In this document: positions 6,788-14,208 of the stretch, piece after piece | Layout: each line of letters begins with the position of its first letter | How positions within the stretch are numbered: the stretch's first letter is position 1 | Source: Helicobacter sp. | Lineage (GTDB): Bacteria > Campylobacterota > Campylobacteria > Campylobacterales > Helicobacteraceae | NCBI RefSeq assembly: GCF_022511165.1 | Contig: NZ_JAFLSB010000032.1 | Location: 1-17,101 of the forward strand | Direction of reading: 5' to 3' | Length of the DNA: 17,101 nucleotides | Notes under the pieces: generated by a model | The model's database searches: none | What the model was told of the DNA's origin: nothing | Seen by the model: only the letters and a program-made list of their open reading frames with translations | Position numbers and translations under genes: made by a program

Positions 6788-8289
6788 TAATCCTTTGTGG
6801 GAATGAGCGTATTGAGGATTGATCGGGCTTTATTTTGTGTTTCTTTATACTCATTGCTAGGAATTGAATCCTGCACAATTCCCGCACCTGAACGCACATA
6901 ATACACACCATTTTGATATACTGCGGTGCGAATAGCAATAGCAAAATCCATATCCTCATCATAAGTAAAATACCCTATCGCCCCACCATATATGCCCCTT
7001 GAATGAGATTCTAAAGATTCTATGGTTTTAATCGCCTCTATCTTTGGCGCACCTGAAAGTGTCCCTGCAGGAAATGCTGCTTTGAGCGCATCTCGCTTAA
7101 AAAAACGCTCTCTATCAAGCTCACCTTGCACTTCTGAAACAATGTGCATCACATGTGAGTATCGCTCAATAAGATTACGCGCATTTACCTTTACACCTCC
7201 GCCAACACTTACCTTACCCGCATCATTACGCGCCAAATCAAGCAACATCAAATGCTCACTATTTTCTTTCTCATCATTTAAAAGCTCTTTTTCAAATTCT
7301 AAATCCTGTGCAACACTCTCCCCTCTAGGACGTGTGCCTGCAATTGGACGAATAGTGAAAAAACACTTATCTTGCGTGCTTTTTAGTCGTATCATAATCT
7401 CTGGACTAGCTCCCAAAATAGTAAAATTCTCAAAGCGATAATAAAACATATAAGGGCTAGGATTAAGATGACGCAAACGCCGATATGCCTCTAGTGGAGG
7501 GAAAGATGAGCGGATATTTATATATTGGCTGATAACGCACTGAAGTAAATCCCCTGCATAAATACCCTTTTGAATCTGTCTTACCATAGATTCATATTCA
7601 CTTTGACTTGTAGCATTCTCTATCACATATTCTTCACTTAAATAAGGGGATTCAAGTGGGGCTTGGGGGAGATTATGCAAGGAATTTATAATTTTTTCTA
7701 TTCTCTGCGTTGGGTTAATGAGTGTTTTTTCGTGCGCATAGCCTACGCTCACAATATGCAGCCTATCAAAGAGATGATCAAAAATCAAAAAATCCCGCCC
7801 AAACATAAAGCCACATTCAGGCGCATCATAAAGTGGAGGTTTAGCAAAATGCACCTCTTCAATCTCGGCAAAAAATTCATAGCCAATATACCCTGCTCCG
7901 CCAAGAGGCAAAGGCAAATTATCAGGCAAGATTCCATTTGGATTTGGCGCGAGGGTGCGCACAAGTGCAAGAGATTCTAAAAAACCTTGAGAGGTTAAAT
8001 CACTTCTTACTTCATTAGATTCTGGTGTAGGCTTATATGCGCTAAAAATCTCTTTAAGTGGTATTTTCTCATTTTGACATACTAAAGTATGTTCCCCATT
8101 TTCTTTATACACACTAAAAGCTTCACATACAATCATTATCGAATATCTATCTTTGCCGGTTTCATTATAGGCAGATTCTAAAAGCACTTTTGCATCTAAT
8201 GCCCCAAGTAACGCAAGTGGTGTGAGATTATCACAAAGTATTTCTTTATGCGCAATCACCGCCTTATGCGTATTTGTAAAATCAAACAT
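6787..8289 (-). CDS. trpE: Anthranilate synthase component I
   Basis: Converts chorismate plus ammonia to anthranilate, working with the TrpG half of the next gene. It has 500 residues. The N-terminal LLES motif at 36-39 belongs to the tryptophan feedback site. The chorismate-binding domain shows RPIAGTRPRG at 314-323, DLARND at 351-356, PAGTLSGAPK at 407-416 and YGGAIGY at 434-440. The GTLSGAPK form and the trpGD neighbour point to TrpE rather than PabB. The ATG follows a strong AAGGAGGG. The gene lies 75 bases after lolA on the same strand and may be read from lolA, from its own weak promoter, or both. I see no Trp-rich leader peptide before it. Confidence 0.96.
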   Translation of the reverse strand: MFDFTNTHKAVIAHKEILCDNLTPLALLGALDAKVLLESAYNETGKDRYSIMIVCEAFSVYKENGEHTLVCQNEKIPLKEIFSAYKPTPESNEVRSDLTSQGFLESLALVRTLAPNPNGILPDNLPLPLGGAGYIGYEFFAEIEEVHFAKPPLYDAPECGFMFGRDFLIFDHLFDRLHIVSVGYAHEKTLINPTQRIEKIINSLHNLPQAPLESPYLSEEYVIENATSQSEYESMVRQIQKGIYAGDLLQCVISQYINIRSSFPPLEAYRRLRHLNPSPYMFYYRFENFTILGASPEIMIRLKSTQDKCFFTIRPIAGTRPRGESVAQDLEFEKELLNDEKENSEHLMLLDLARNDAGKVSVGGGVKVNARNLIERYSHVMHIVSEVQGELDRERFFKRDALKAAFPAGTLSGAPKIEAIKTIESLESHSRGIYGGAIGYFTYDEDMDFAIAIRTAVYQNGVYYVRSGAGIVQDSIPSNEYKETQNKARSILNTLIPTKD

Positions 8290-8356
8290 CAGCCCTCCTT
8301 ATGGCTCTTTTTGTCTGCAAATTCTAGATTCCAACCCCTGCTTCAAAAATACAATA

Positions 8357-8362
8357 ATTGTA
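8357..8362 (-). promoter_or_regulatory. trpE: Possible -10 box for trpE
   Basis: On the - strand TACAAT lies in the short lolA-trpE gap, about 70 bases before the trpE ATG. No convincing -35 can be given, which is normal for this group. Transcription from lolA is an alternative. Confidence 0.3.
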
Positions 8363-8364
8363 AA

Positions 8365-8901
8365 TTAACGTGTTCTTATCTCAACAACCTCAACCCCTTT
8401 GGGCACAGAAAATTCAAATACCTTATCACTCATTGCGCCATTGAGCTTGACATTACTAAGCTTTATCACACTTTTTGCCCCCATAGAATCTATAAAACTT
8501 ATGCGTTCGGGCTTGTCATTTTTATCAACATAAAGTGTGTATTCCACGCCCTCTACATTTGTGCGATAGCTCCCATCTGGCTGCTTTTTGGCGGATTTGA
8601 CAATCGAGATAAAATCACTCTTTGTTTTTAAAGTAGAATGGCTCACTTGCTCAAGGCTTGGCTCATAAATCATTACTTCATTATTATTCATATAAACTTC
8701 TTTTTTGAGGGGACTTTGATAGTCCCATTTGACTTTATTTGGGGCTTTACCTAGAATCTTGCCCCTATAAAACATATCCATACCATCTTCATTTTCGATG
8801 CGTTGCTCAAAATCTGCTTCTATGCTTTGGAGATTTTCTCCCCACGCAAAAGCTATCCCAACACCTAATGCAAGAAAAATGCAAATTTTTAGAATATTCA
8901 T
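8365..8901 (-). CDS. lolA: Outer-membrane lipoprotein carrier protein LolA
   Basis: Periplasmic chaperone that takes lipoproteins from the inner-membrane release complex and carries them across the periplasm. The 178-residue protein opens with a Sec signal peptide, hydrophobic to about residue 19 with likely cleavage after AFA. Next come the N-terminal LolA features (QSIEADFEQRI, then MFYRGKILGKAPNKVKWDY) and the incomplete beta-barrel strands that form the lipid cavity. The overall sequence is divergent, as usual for Campylobacterota LolA. It is divergent from secA, with the LolC-like permease gene after secA, a grouping I recall from H. pylori. The ATG follows AAGGAC. Confidence 0.85.
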   Translation of the reverse strand: MNILKICIFLALGVGIAFAWGENLQSIEADFEQRIENEDGMDMFYRGKILGKAPNKVKWDYQSPLKKEVYMNNNEVMIYEPSLEQVSHSTLKTKSDFISIVKSAKKQPDGSYRTNVEGVEYTLYVDKNDKPERISFIDSMGAKSVIKLSNVKLNGAMSDKVFEFSVPKGVEVVEIRTR

Positions 8902-8917
8902 TCTTTTGTCCTTAAAA

Positions 8918-8923
8918 GTTATA
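8918..8923 (-). promoter_or_regulatory. lolA: Probable -10 box of lolA
   Basis: TATAAC on the - strand, five of six matches to TATAAT, placed 17 bases before the lolA ATG. This leaves a very short leader that still holds the AAGGAC ribosome site. Confidence 0.35.
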
Positions 8924-8931
8924 TTTCTTAA

Positions 8932-8949
8932 AGGTAAGAGATTTTACCT
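8932..8949. promoter_or_regulatory. Inverted repeat between the lolA and secA promoters
   Basis: AGGTAA and TTACCT form 6-bp arms around a 6-base centre, midway in the 104-base divergent region. The position would allow one regulator to act on both promoters. No known operator is recognised. Confidence 0.3.
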
Positions 8950-8965
8950 AAACTATGTAAAAGTG

Positions 8966-8974
8966 TGCTAAAAT
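8966..8974 (+). promoter_or_regulatory. secA: Probable extended -10 promoter of secA
   Basis: TGCTAAAAT gives an extended TG motif plus TAAAAT, with T-rich DNA upstream as in other promoters of this group. The expected transcript start near 8981 leaves about 25 bases of leader with an AAAAGG ribosome site before the secA ATG. Confidence 0.5.
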
Positions 8975-9005
8975 CACGCTTAATTTCTTACTAAAAGGCT
9001 ATTGT

Positions 9006-11561
9006 ATGCTACAAACTTTTGTTTCAAAAATTTTAGGTTCACGCAATAATAAACTTATTAAACAATACAGCAAAGAGGTGGAAAAAATTAATGCTCTAGA
9101 ATCCACCTATGAAGCCCTTAGCGATGAGGAGCTTAAAAATGCCTTTAATGAATTAAAGCTAAAGATTCAAAGTGGTGAAAAAACACTTCAATCTGTCCTC
9201 TACAAAAGCTTTGCTATCACGCGTGAAGCAAGTCGGCGCACACTCAATATGCGGCATTTTGATGTGCAACTTATTGGTGGTATGGCACTTAATGATGGAC
9301 GCATAGCTGAAATGAAAACAGGAGAGGGCAAAACACTTGTGGCAACACTTGCTGTATGCCTCAATGCGCTCTGTGGTAGAGGGGTGCATGTCGTAACGGT
9401 GAATGACTACCTCGCCCAACGAGACGCAAAGGAGCTAGAGCCTCTCTATAACTTTTTGGGCTTTAGCGTGGGGGTAATTACAGGTGGATTATATGATGAT
9501 GAGCAGCGGCAAAAAGCCTATGCTTGTGATGTAGTATATGGCACAAATAATGAATTTGGCTTTGATTATTTGCGCGATAATATGAAATATGATTTAAGTC
9601 AAAAAGTGCAGAGAGAGCATTACTTTGCTATTGTTGATGAGGTAGATTCTATTCTTATTGATGAAGCGCGCACACCGCTTATCATCTCTGGTCCTGTTAA
9701 TCGCACACTTGAGCATTACCAACTTGCCAATAGCGTGGCACAAAAGCTCACAAATGAAGTAGATTTTAGCATTGATGAAAAAAATCGCGTGATTTTGCTT
9801 ACTGAAGAGGGTATCAAAAAGGCTGAATCTCTCTTTAAGGTTGATAATCTCTATAGCATCGAAAATGCCGCGCTCTCTCATCATCTTGACCAAGCCTTGA
9901 AAGCAAATTATCTTTTTATTAAAGACAAAGATTATGTCGTGCAAGATAATGAAGTAGTGATTGTTGATGAATTTACAGGGCGTCTAAGTGAGGGCAGACG
10001 CTTTAGTGAGGGCTTACACCAAGCGATTGAGGCTAAAGAAAAAGTAGATATTAAAGAAGAAAGTCAAACCTTAGCAGATATTACTTTCCAAAATTATTTT
10101 AGACTCTATGAAAAACTTTCGGGTATGACAGGCACAGCACAAACTGAAGCGAGTGAATTTTTGCAAATCTATAATCTTGAAGTGGTGAGTATCCCTACCA
10201 ATGTCCCTGTGCAACGCAAAGACTTAAATGATCTTATTTATAAAAGTGAGCAAGAAAAATTTAATGCCCTGATTGCCAAAATCACGGAATTACACAAAAA
10301 GGGGCAACCTGTGCTTGTAGGGACAGCAAGTATCGAAAAGAGTGAGATTCTCCACGAATTGCTTAAAAAACAACGAATCCCTCACACTGTGCTGAATGCA
10401 AAACAACATAGCAAAGAGGCAGAAATTATCAAAGATGCAGGGGTAAAAGGAGCAGTAACGATTGCTACAAATATGGCGGGGCGGGGCGTAGATATAAAAA
10501 TTAATGATGAAATACGCGAACTTGGAGGGCTTTATATCATCGGCACAGAGCGGCACGAAAGCCGCCGTATTGATAACCAACTGCGCGGAAGAGCTGGGCG
10601 ACAGGGAGACCCGGGGGTAAGTCAATTTTATTTAAGTCTTGAAGATTCTTTGCTTCGTATCTTTGGAAGTGATAAGATTAAAGGCATTATGGAACGTTTA
10701 GGTTTAAAAGATGGCGAACATATAGAATCTGGGCTTGTTACACGTTCTGTTGAAAATGCACAAAAAAAGGTGGAAAGTCTCCATTTTGAATCCCGCAAAC
10801 ATCTGCTTGAATATGATGATGTTGCTAATGAACAACGCAAGGCGGTGTATAAACTCCGCAATGAACTCCTTGATGAGCATTGCTCTTTAAGTGAGCGGAT
10901 TCAAAATAACCGCGAAATTACTGCACAAAGCCTACTTTATAAGGCGCAGATTCTCCCCGGCGATGAGAGTGAGCATTTTAATCTCTCCTCTCTTAAGGCT
11001 CAAGCCCAAGAGGAGCTAGGCTTAGACTTAGGGGATTGTGAGCATTTGAGCTATGATGAGCTTCTTTCAAAAATCATCACCCAAATGGAGCAAGACTATG
11101 AGGCAAAAATGTCTAAGCTTGAAAAAGAGCAAAGAGCGCAAATTGAGCGTATCATTTATTTGCAAGTGCTTGATAGCTCGTGGCGAGAGCATCTCTACAC
11201 AATGGATAATCTCAAAACCGGTATTGGTTTGCGTGGCTATAATCAAAAAGATCCTCTTGTGGAATATAAAAAAGAAAGTTACAATCTCTTTTTGGAATTT
11301 ATAGAGAATCTCAAAGTCGAAACAACAAAAATGCTTCATATTATTCAACTTAAAGACAAAGAGGAAGAAGAGACAAATAAAATATTGCATAATATGCAAG
11401 AGGGGTTAAAGGAAAATTTACAAGAAACAAGCACAAATGCAGATTCTACGCCTTCTACAAAACCAAAAGTTTCACGCAACGATCCTTGTCCTTGTGGTAG
11501 TGGCAAAAAATATAAACTCTGCCACGGCAAAAGTGGTCCCAAAAAAGGCTTACTTGCATAA
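9006..11561 (+). CDS. secA: Protein translocase subunit SecA
   Basis: ATPase motor that pushes unfolded preproteins through SecYEG. The 851-residue length is usual for this phylum. N-terminal FGSR-like region LGSRNNKLIKQY, Walker A MKTGEGKT at 103-110, Walker B and DEAD-like region IVDEVDSILIDEARTPL, then the second RecA-like domain with TNMAGRGVDIK and a GTERHESRRIDNQLRGRAG stretch typical of motifs V and VI. The C terminus carries the zinc and SecB-binding type motif with Cys828, Cys830, Cys839 and His840 (DPCPCGSGKKYKLCHG), after a Thr/Ser-rich linker. The stop overlaps the start of the next gene by one base (TAATG), so the permease is likely translated from the same message. Confidence 0.98.
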   Translation: MLQTFVSKILGSRNNKLIKQYSKEVEKINALESTYEALSDEELKNAFNELKLKIQSGEKTLQSVLYKSFAITREASRRTLNMRHFDVQLIGGMALNDGRIAEMKTGEGKTLVATLAVCLNALCGRGVHVVTVNDYLAQRDAKELEPLYNFLGFSVGVITGGLYDDEQRQKAYACDVVYGTNNEFGFDYLRDNMKYDLSQKVQREHYFAIVDEVDSILIDEARTPLIISGPVNRTLEHYQLANSVAQKLTNEVDFSIDEKNRVILLTEEGIKKAESLFKVDNLYSIENAALSHHLDQALKANYLFIKDKDYVVQDNEVVIVDEFTGRLSEGRRFSEGLHQAIEAKEKVDIKEESQTLADITFQNYFRLYEKLSGMTGTAQTEASEFLQIYNLEVVSIPTNVPVQRKDLNDLIYKSEQEKFNALIAKITELHKKGQPVLVGTASIEKSEILHELLKKQRIPHTVLNAKQHSKEAEIIKDAGVKGAVTIATNMAGRGVDIKINDEIRELGGLYIIGTERHESRRIDNQLRGRAGRQGDPGVSQFYLSLEDSLLRIFGSDKIKGIMERLGLKDGEHIESGLVTRSVENAQKKVESLHFESRKHLLEYDDVANEQRKAVYKLRNELLDEHCSLSERIQNNREITAQSLLYKAQILPGDESEHFNLSSLKAQAQEELGLDLGDCEHLSYDELLSKIITQMEQDYEAKMSKLEKEQRAQIERIIYLQVLDSSWREHLYTMDNLKTGIGLRGYNQKDPLVEYKKESYNLFLEFIENLKVETTKMLHIIQLKDKEEEETNKILHNMQEGLKENLQETSTNADSTPSTKPKVSRNDPCPCGSGKKYKLCHGKSGPKKGLLA

Positions 11562-12835
11562 TGAAAGCCCTTATTTTTTATCTTTTACCACGATACTTGC
11601 GCTTTGATAAGACACAACCCTTTATTTCTATTACTGCATTTCTTGCATTTTTTGGTGTGGGCGTAGGTGTTATGGTGCTTTGTGTAGCAATGGCAATTAT
11701 GAATGGTATGTCAAAGGAATTTGAGCGCAAACTTTTTGTGATGAATTATCCCCTAAGTGTGTATTCTACGACTTATGCAGGGGTTGATGATGAGATTTTG
11801 CAATCTCTTAAAAAACATTTTCCACAATTTCTCTTTAGCCCTTATTTGCGCTATCAGGCGGTGGGAAAAGTGGGCAATATAATGAATGCCGCTATGGTTT
11901 TTGGTGTGGATATGAGTGCTGAATCCGAGCTTAATCAAGTGGTTAATCAAGCTTTTATGCCTGAAAATAGTGCCTCTCTCACACAAGAGCAAACCCAAAA
12001 ACTTAAAGCCCAAAACATTGAAAAATTTAAAGAAAATACATTCTCAATCCTCATAGGCAAAGGCTTTCAAGAGCATTTTGACTTAGAAGTTGATGATAGG
12101 CTTGATTTGTTTTTTACACAACTTGAACCTTCAGGCTTTAGCTATACGCCGATTAATAAACGCTTTTTGATTGCAGGATTCTTTGAATCTGGCTTAAGGG
12201 CGTATGATGAAGCCTATACTTATACAAATCTTGCTGCATTGCAAAAAATTCGCCGCATTGGTGAGGGCATATATGATGGCATACATATTTACACGCCAAA
12301 TCCTATGAAAGACATCGATGCAATTAAAACATTTCTACTCACAGAGTTTCCAAATCGTGCAGGAGTGGAGGGTTGGTGGCAACAAAATGGCAATTTCTTT
12401 TCGGCTTTAGAGCTTGAAAAACGTGCTCTTTTTATCGTGCTTATGCTGATTATTGTTATGGCAAGTTTAAATATTATTAGCTCTTTGCTTATGGTAGTGA
12501 TGAATCGCCGTAAAGAAATTGCTTTGCTTCTTTCACTTGGTGCAAGCAAACAAGAAATCAAAAGTGTATTTTTTTGGGTGGGTAATACGATTGGACTAAG
12601 TGGTATTGCACTTGGTATTGTGCTTACAGGTATAGCAATGTATGTGCTTGATACTTTTCCTATTATCTCACTTCCTGCTGATGTATATGGAAGCTCAAAA
12701 CTTCCGCTTGATTTGTCAATGCTTGATTTTTGTCTTACAATCATTGGGGCAATAACGATAGTGTGTCTCTCATCATACTATCCAGCCAAAAAAGCTTCAT
12801 TAGTGGATACTTTACAAGTTTTACGCAACGAATAA
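11561..12835 (+). CDS. LolC/LolE-family lipoprotein-releasing ABC transporter permease
   Basis: Membrane permease predicted to extract lipoproteins from the inner membrane and hand them to LolA, powered by a LolD-type ATPase not encoded here. The 424 residues have the LolCE/FtsX plan: membrane segment 1 at about 21-49, a large periplasmic domain to about 285, then segments at about 289-314, 336-363 and 388-407. The coupling stretch RRKEIALLLSLGASKQEI at 316-333 is characteristic of FtsX/MacB permeases. The ATG at 11561 shares a base with the secA stop. If no second LolC/E gene exists elsewhere, it would act as a homodimer, which is inference. I leave the symbol empty because LolC, LolE and LolF cannot be told apart here. 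Confidence 0.88.
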   Translation: MKALIFYLLPRYLRFDKTQPFISITAFLAFFGVGVGVMVLCVAMAIMNGMSKEFERKLFVMNYPLSVYSTTYAGVDDEILQSLKKHFPQFLFSPYLRYQAVGKVGNIMNAAMVFGVDMSAESELNQVVNQAFMPENSASLTQEQTQKLKAQNIEKFKENTFSILIGKGFQEHFDLEVDDRLDLFFTQLEPSGFSYTPINKRFLIAGFFESGLRAYDEAYTYTNLAALQKIRRIGEGIYDGIHIYTPNPMKDIDAIKTFLLTEFPNRAGVEGWWQQNGNFFSALELEKRALFIVLMLIIVMASLNIISSLLMVVMNRRKEIALLLSLGASKQEIKSVFFWVGNTIGLSGIALGIVLTGIAMYVLDTFPIISLPADVYGSSKLPLDLSMLDFCLTIIGAITIVCLSSYYPAKKASLVDTLQVLRNE

Positions 12836-12884
12836 CGCCAATTAAAAATATTTTAAGAATCCTGTAAGGAAATAAGTCGTAGCA

Positions 12885-12892
12885 TATACAAT
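12885..12892 (+). promoter_or_regulatory. Probable -10 region of the RRM gene
   Basis: TATACAAT lies 41 bases before the RRM start codon, in the only gap between the permease and the RRM gene. It places the transcript start near 12899, inside the hairpin sequence that follows. Confidence 0.45.
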
Positions 12893-12908
12893 CTTTTGGT
12901 AACAAAAG
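12893..12908 (+). repeat. Small inverted repeat ahead of the RRM gene
   Basis: CTTTTG and CAAAAG form a 6-bp stem closing a GTAA loop, directly after the -10 box. As DNA it could be an operator over the start site; as RNA it would only form if transcription starts upstream of it. Confidence 0.35.
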
Positions 12909-12933
12909 GTTAATTATTTTTTTAGGAGGTCTT

Positions 12934-13179
12934 TTGAAAACACTTTATGTAGGAAATTTGGTATATGCGGTTACGCGTGATGAAGTCAGCGATTTGTTCT
13001 CTCAATTTGGCGAAGTTTTTTCTGTAAAGCTTATCAATGATAGAGAAAGCGGCAAACCAAAAGGTTTTGGTTTTGTAGAAATGGAAGATGAAGCCGCGCT
13101 CAAAGCCATTGAAGCACTCAATGAAAAAGATTTTCGCGGACGAAATATTCGTGTGAATGAAGCAAGACCACGCGAATAG
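12934..13179 (+). CDS. RRM-domain RNA-binding protein
   Basis: Stand-alone RNA recognition motif of 81 residues. RNP2 is LYVGNL at 4-9 and RNP1 is KGFGFVEM at 43-50, with the aromatic residues that stack on RNA bases in place. It closely resembles an 82-residue RRM protein I recall from H. pylori (HP0827). The start is TTG at 12934: it lies four bases after a full AGGAGG ribosome site and is the only start that keeps RNP2 near the N terminus. RNA targets are unknown; bacterial members of this type are often stress- or cold-related, which the sequence does not show. Convergent with hypE, with six bases between the stop codons. Confidence 0.92.
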   Translation: MKTLYVGNLVYAVTRDEVSDLFSQFGEVFSVKLINDRESGKPKGFGFVEMEDEAALKAIEALNEKDFRGRNIRVNEARPRE

Positions 13180-13180
13180 C

Positions 13181-13204
13181 ACTCCCTAACAGATTCTAGG
13201 GAGT
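13181..13204. terminator. Strong hairpin between RRM gene and hypE, terminator-like
   Basis: ACTCCCTA and TAGGGAGT pair perfectly over 8 bp around an 8-base loop. It starts two bases after the RRM stop and includes the last codons of hypE. It probably ends both convergent transcripts, but neither side has a U run, so it may be a 3'-end stabiliser rather than an intrinsic terminator. Confidence 0.55.
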
Positions 13205-14196
13205 AACTCTCCTTGTGGATATTCTACATAACATTTTCCCCCCCACGCATTAATTGATACAACTCGAGCTTGTTTTTTATCCTCAACTTTACGCAATACA
13301 CGCCCAATCACACAAGAATGTGTGCCAAGTGAATGCGTGCGAAGCGATTCTAAAACCTTTTTACTCTCACTTGGTGGGACAGCCATTACACACACCCCCT
13401 CATTTGCAAGACTAAGTGGATCTAGCCCTAGAATCTCACACACACCACGCACTTTTTCAAGCACAGGGACTGCCTCTGTCCTAATTTCTATCTCTACACT
13501 AGCACTTTTACTCCATTCATTAAGCACCGCTGCCACCCCTCCTCTTGTCGCATCGCGCATCGTATGCACATTATAGCGATGTAAGGATTCAACAAGCGGA
13601 TAGAGTTGCGCACAATCACTCTGCAAATCACTCTGCAAGGCAACCTCATTCCTTGCACAAAAAATCACCGCTCCGTGCGTTCCCACAGGTGCGCTTACAA
13701 TAATCTCATCGCCCTCTTGTATATTTTTTATGCTCCAATCCACCTGCCCCATTTCGCCAATAGCGGTGCTATTGATATAAATTTTATCCGCATTGCCTCT
13801 TGGCACAACCTTTGTATCCCCTGAAAGAAGGCGTAAATCCCCCTTTAACGCCTCTGCCTTTATAGAATGCAAGATTCTCTGTAAATCCGCTAACGCAAAG
13901 CCCTCCTCTAAAATAAGTCCTAAGCTCAAATAACGCGCCCTGCCCCCACGCATACTCACATCATTACTCGAGCCACACACGCAGAGTTTCCCAATATCAC
14001 CCCCAGAGAAAAAAATCGGGCTTACCACATAGCTATCTGTGCTAATAGCATACTGCTTCGCCCCGCCAAACACACCTGCATCTTCCCCACCGCCTACGAT
14101 AAGCTCCCCCAAAATGCTATATATTACCTCTTCAATCAAAGCATTAGATTCTATGCCACCACTGCCGTGAGCAAGGCTAATATGTGTATTTTTCAT
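13186..14196 (-). CDS. hypE: Hydrogenase maturation protein HypE (carbamoyl dehydratase)
   Basis: Uses ATP to turn the thiocarboxamide on its C-terminal cysteine, made by HypF, into thiocyanate, and passes the cyanide to the HypC-HypD complex for the [NiFe]-hydrogenase centre. The 336 residues end with the required PRIC (Cys336). Other landmarks are TDSYVVSPIFFSGGDIG at 53-69, GDTKVVPRG at 126-134 and MRDATRGGVAAVLNE at 213-227. The usual GTVND segment reads GSSNDVSMRGG here, a mild departure. The start follows AAAGGAG. Twelve bases separate it from the helicase gene upstream, itself next to hypD. A 12-base tandem duplication gives LQSDLQSD at 187-194. Confidence 0.96.
   Translation of the reverse strand: MKNTHISLAHGSGGIESNALIEEVIYSILGELIVGGGEDAGVFGGAKQYAISTDSYVVSPIFFSGGDIGKLCVCGSSNDVSMRGGRARYLSLGLILEEGFALADLQRILHSIKAEALKGDLRLLSGDTKVVPRGNADKIYINSTAIGEMGQVDWSIKNIQEGDEIIVSAPVGTHGAVIFCARNEVALQSDLQSDCAQLYPLVESLHRYNVHTMRDATRGGVAAVLNEWSKSASVEIEIRTEAVPVLEKVRGVCEILGLDPLSLANEGVCVMAVPPSESKKVLESLRTHSLGTHSCVIGRVLRKVEDKKQARVVSINAWGGKCYVEYPQGELLPRIC
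13614..13637. repeat. hypE: Two tandem copies of a 12-base unit inside hypE
   Basis: AATCACTCTGCA occurs twice without spacer. It keeps the frame and duplicates four residues (Leu-Gln-Ser-Asp on the coding strand). Copy number could vary between strains without breaking the gene. Confidence 0.7.
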
Positions 14197-14208
14197 TTTT
14201 ACTCCTTT

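Noticed and set aside
7022..7441. 139-codon open frame antisense to trpE
   Set aside because: It mirrors the codon pattern of trpE, has no recognisable domain and no ribosome site I could identify.
8290..8364. Attenuator leader peptide before trpE
   Set aside because: No ATG-led short frame with tandem Trp codons and no terminator/antiterminator pair can be drawn in these 75 bases.
13238..13244. Run of seven C near the 3' end of hypE
   Set aside because: Short tract with an intact frame through to the PRIC terminus; no evidence of switching.
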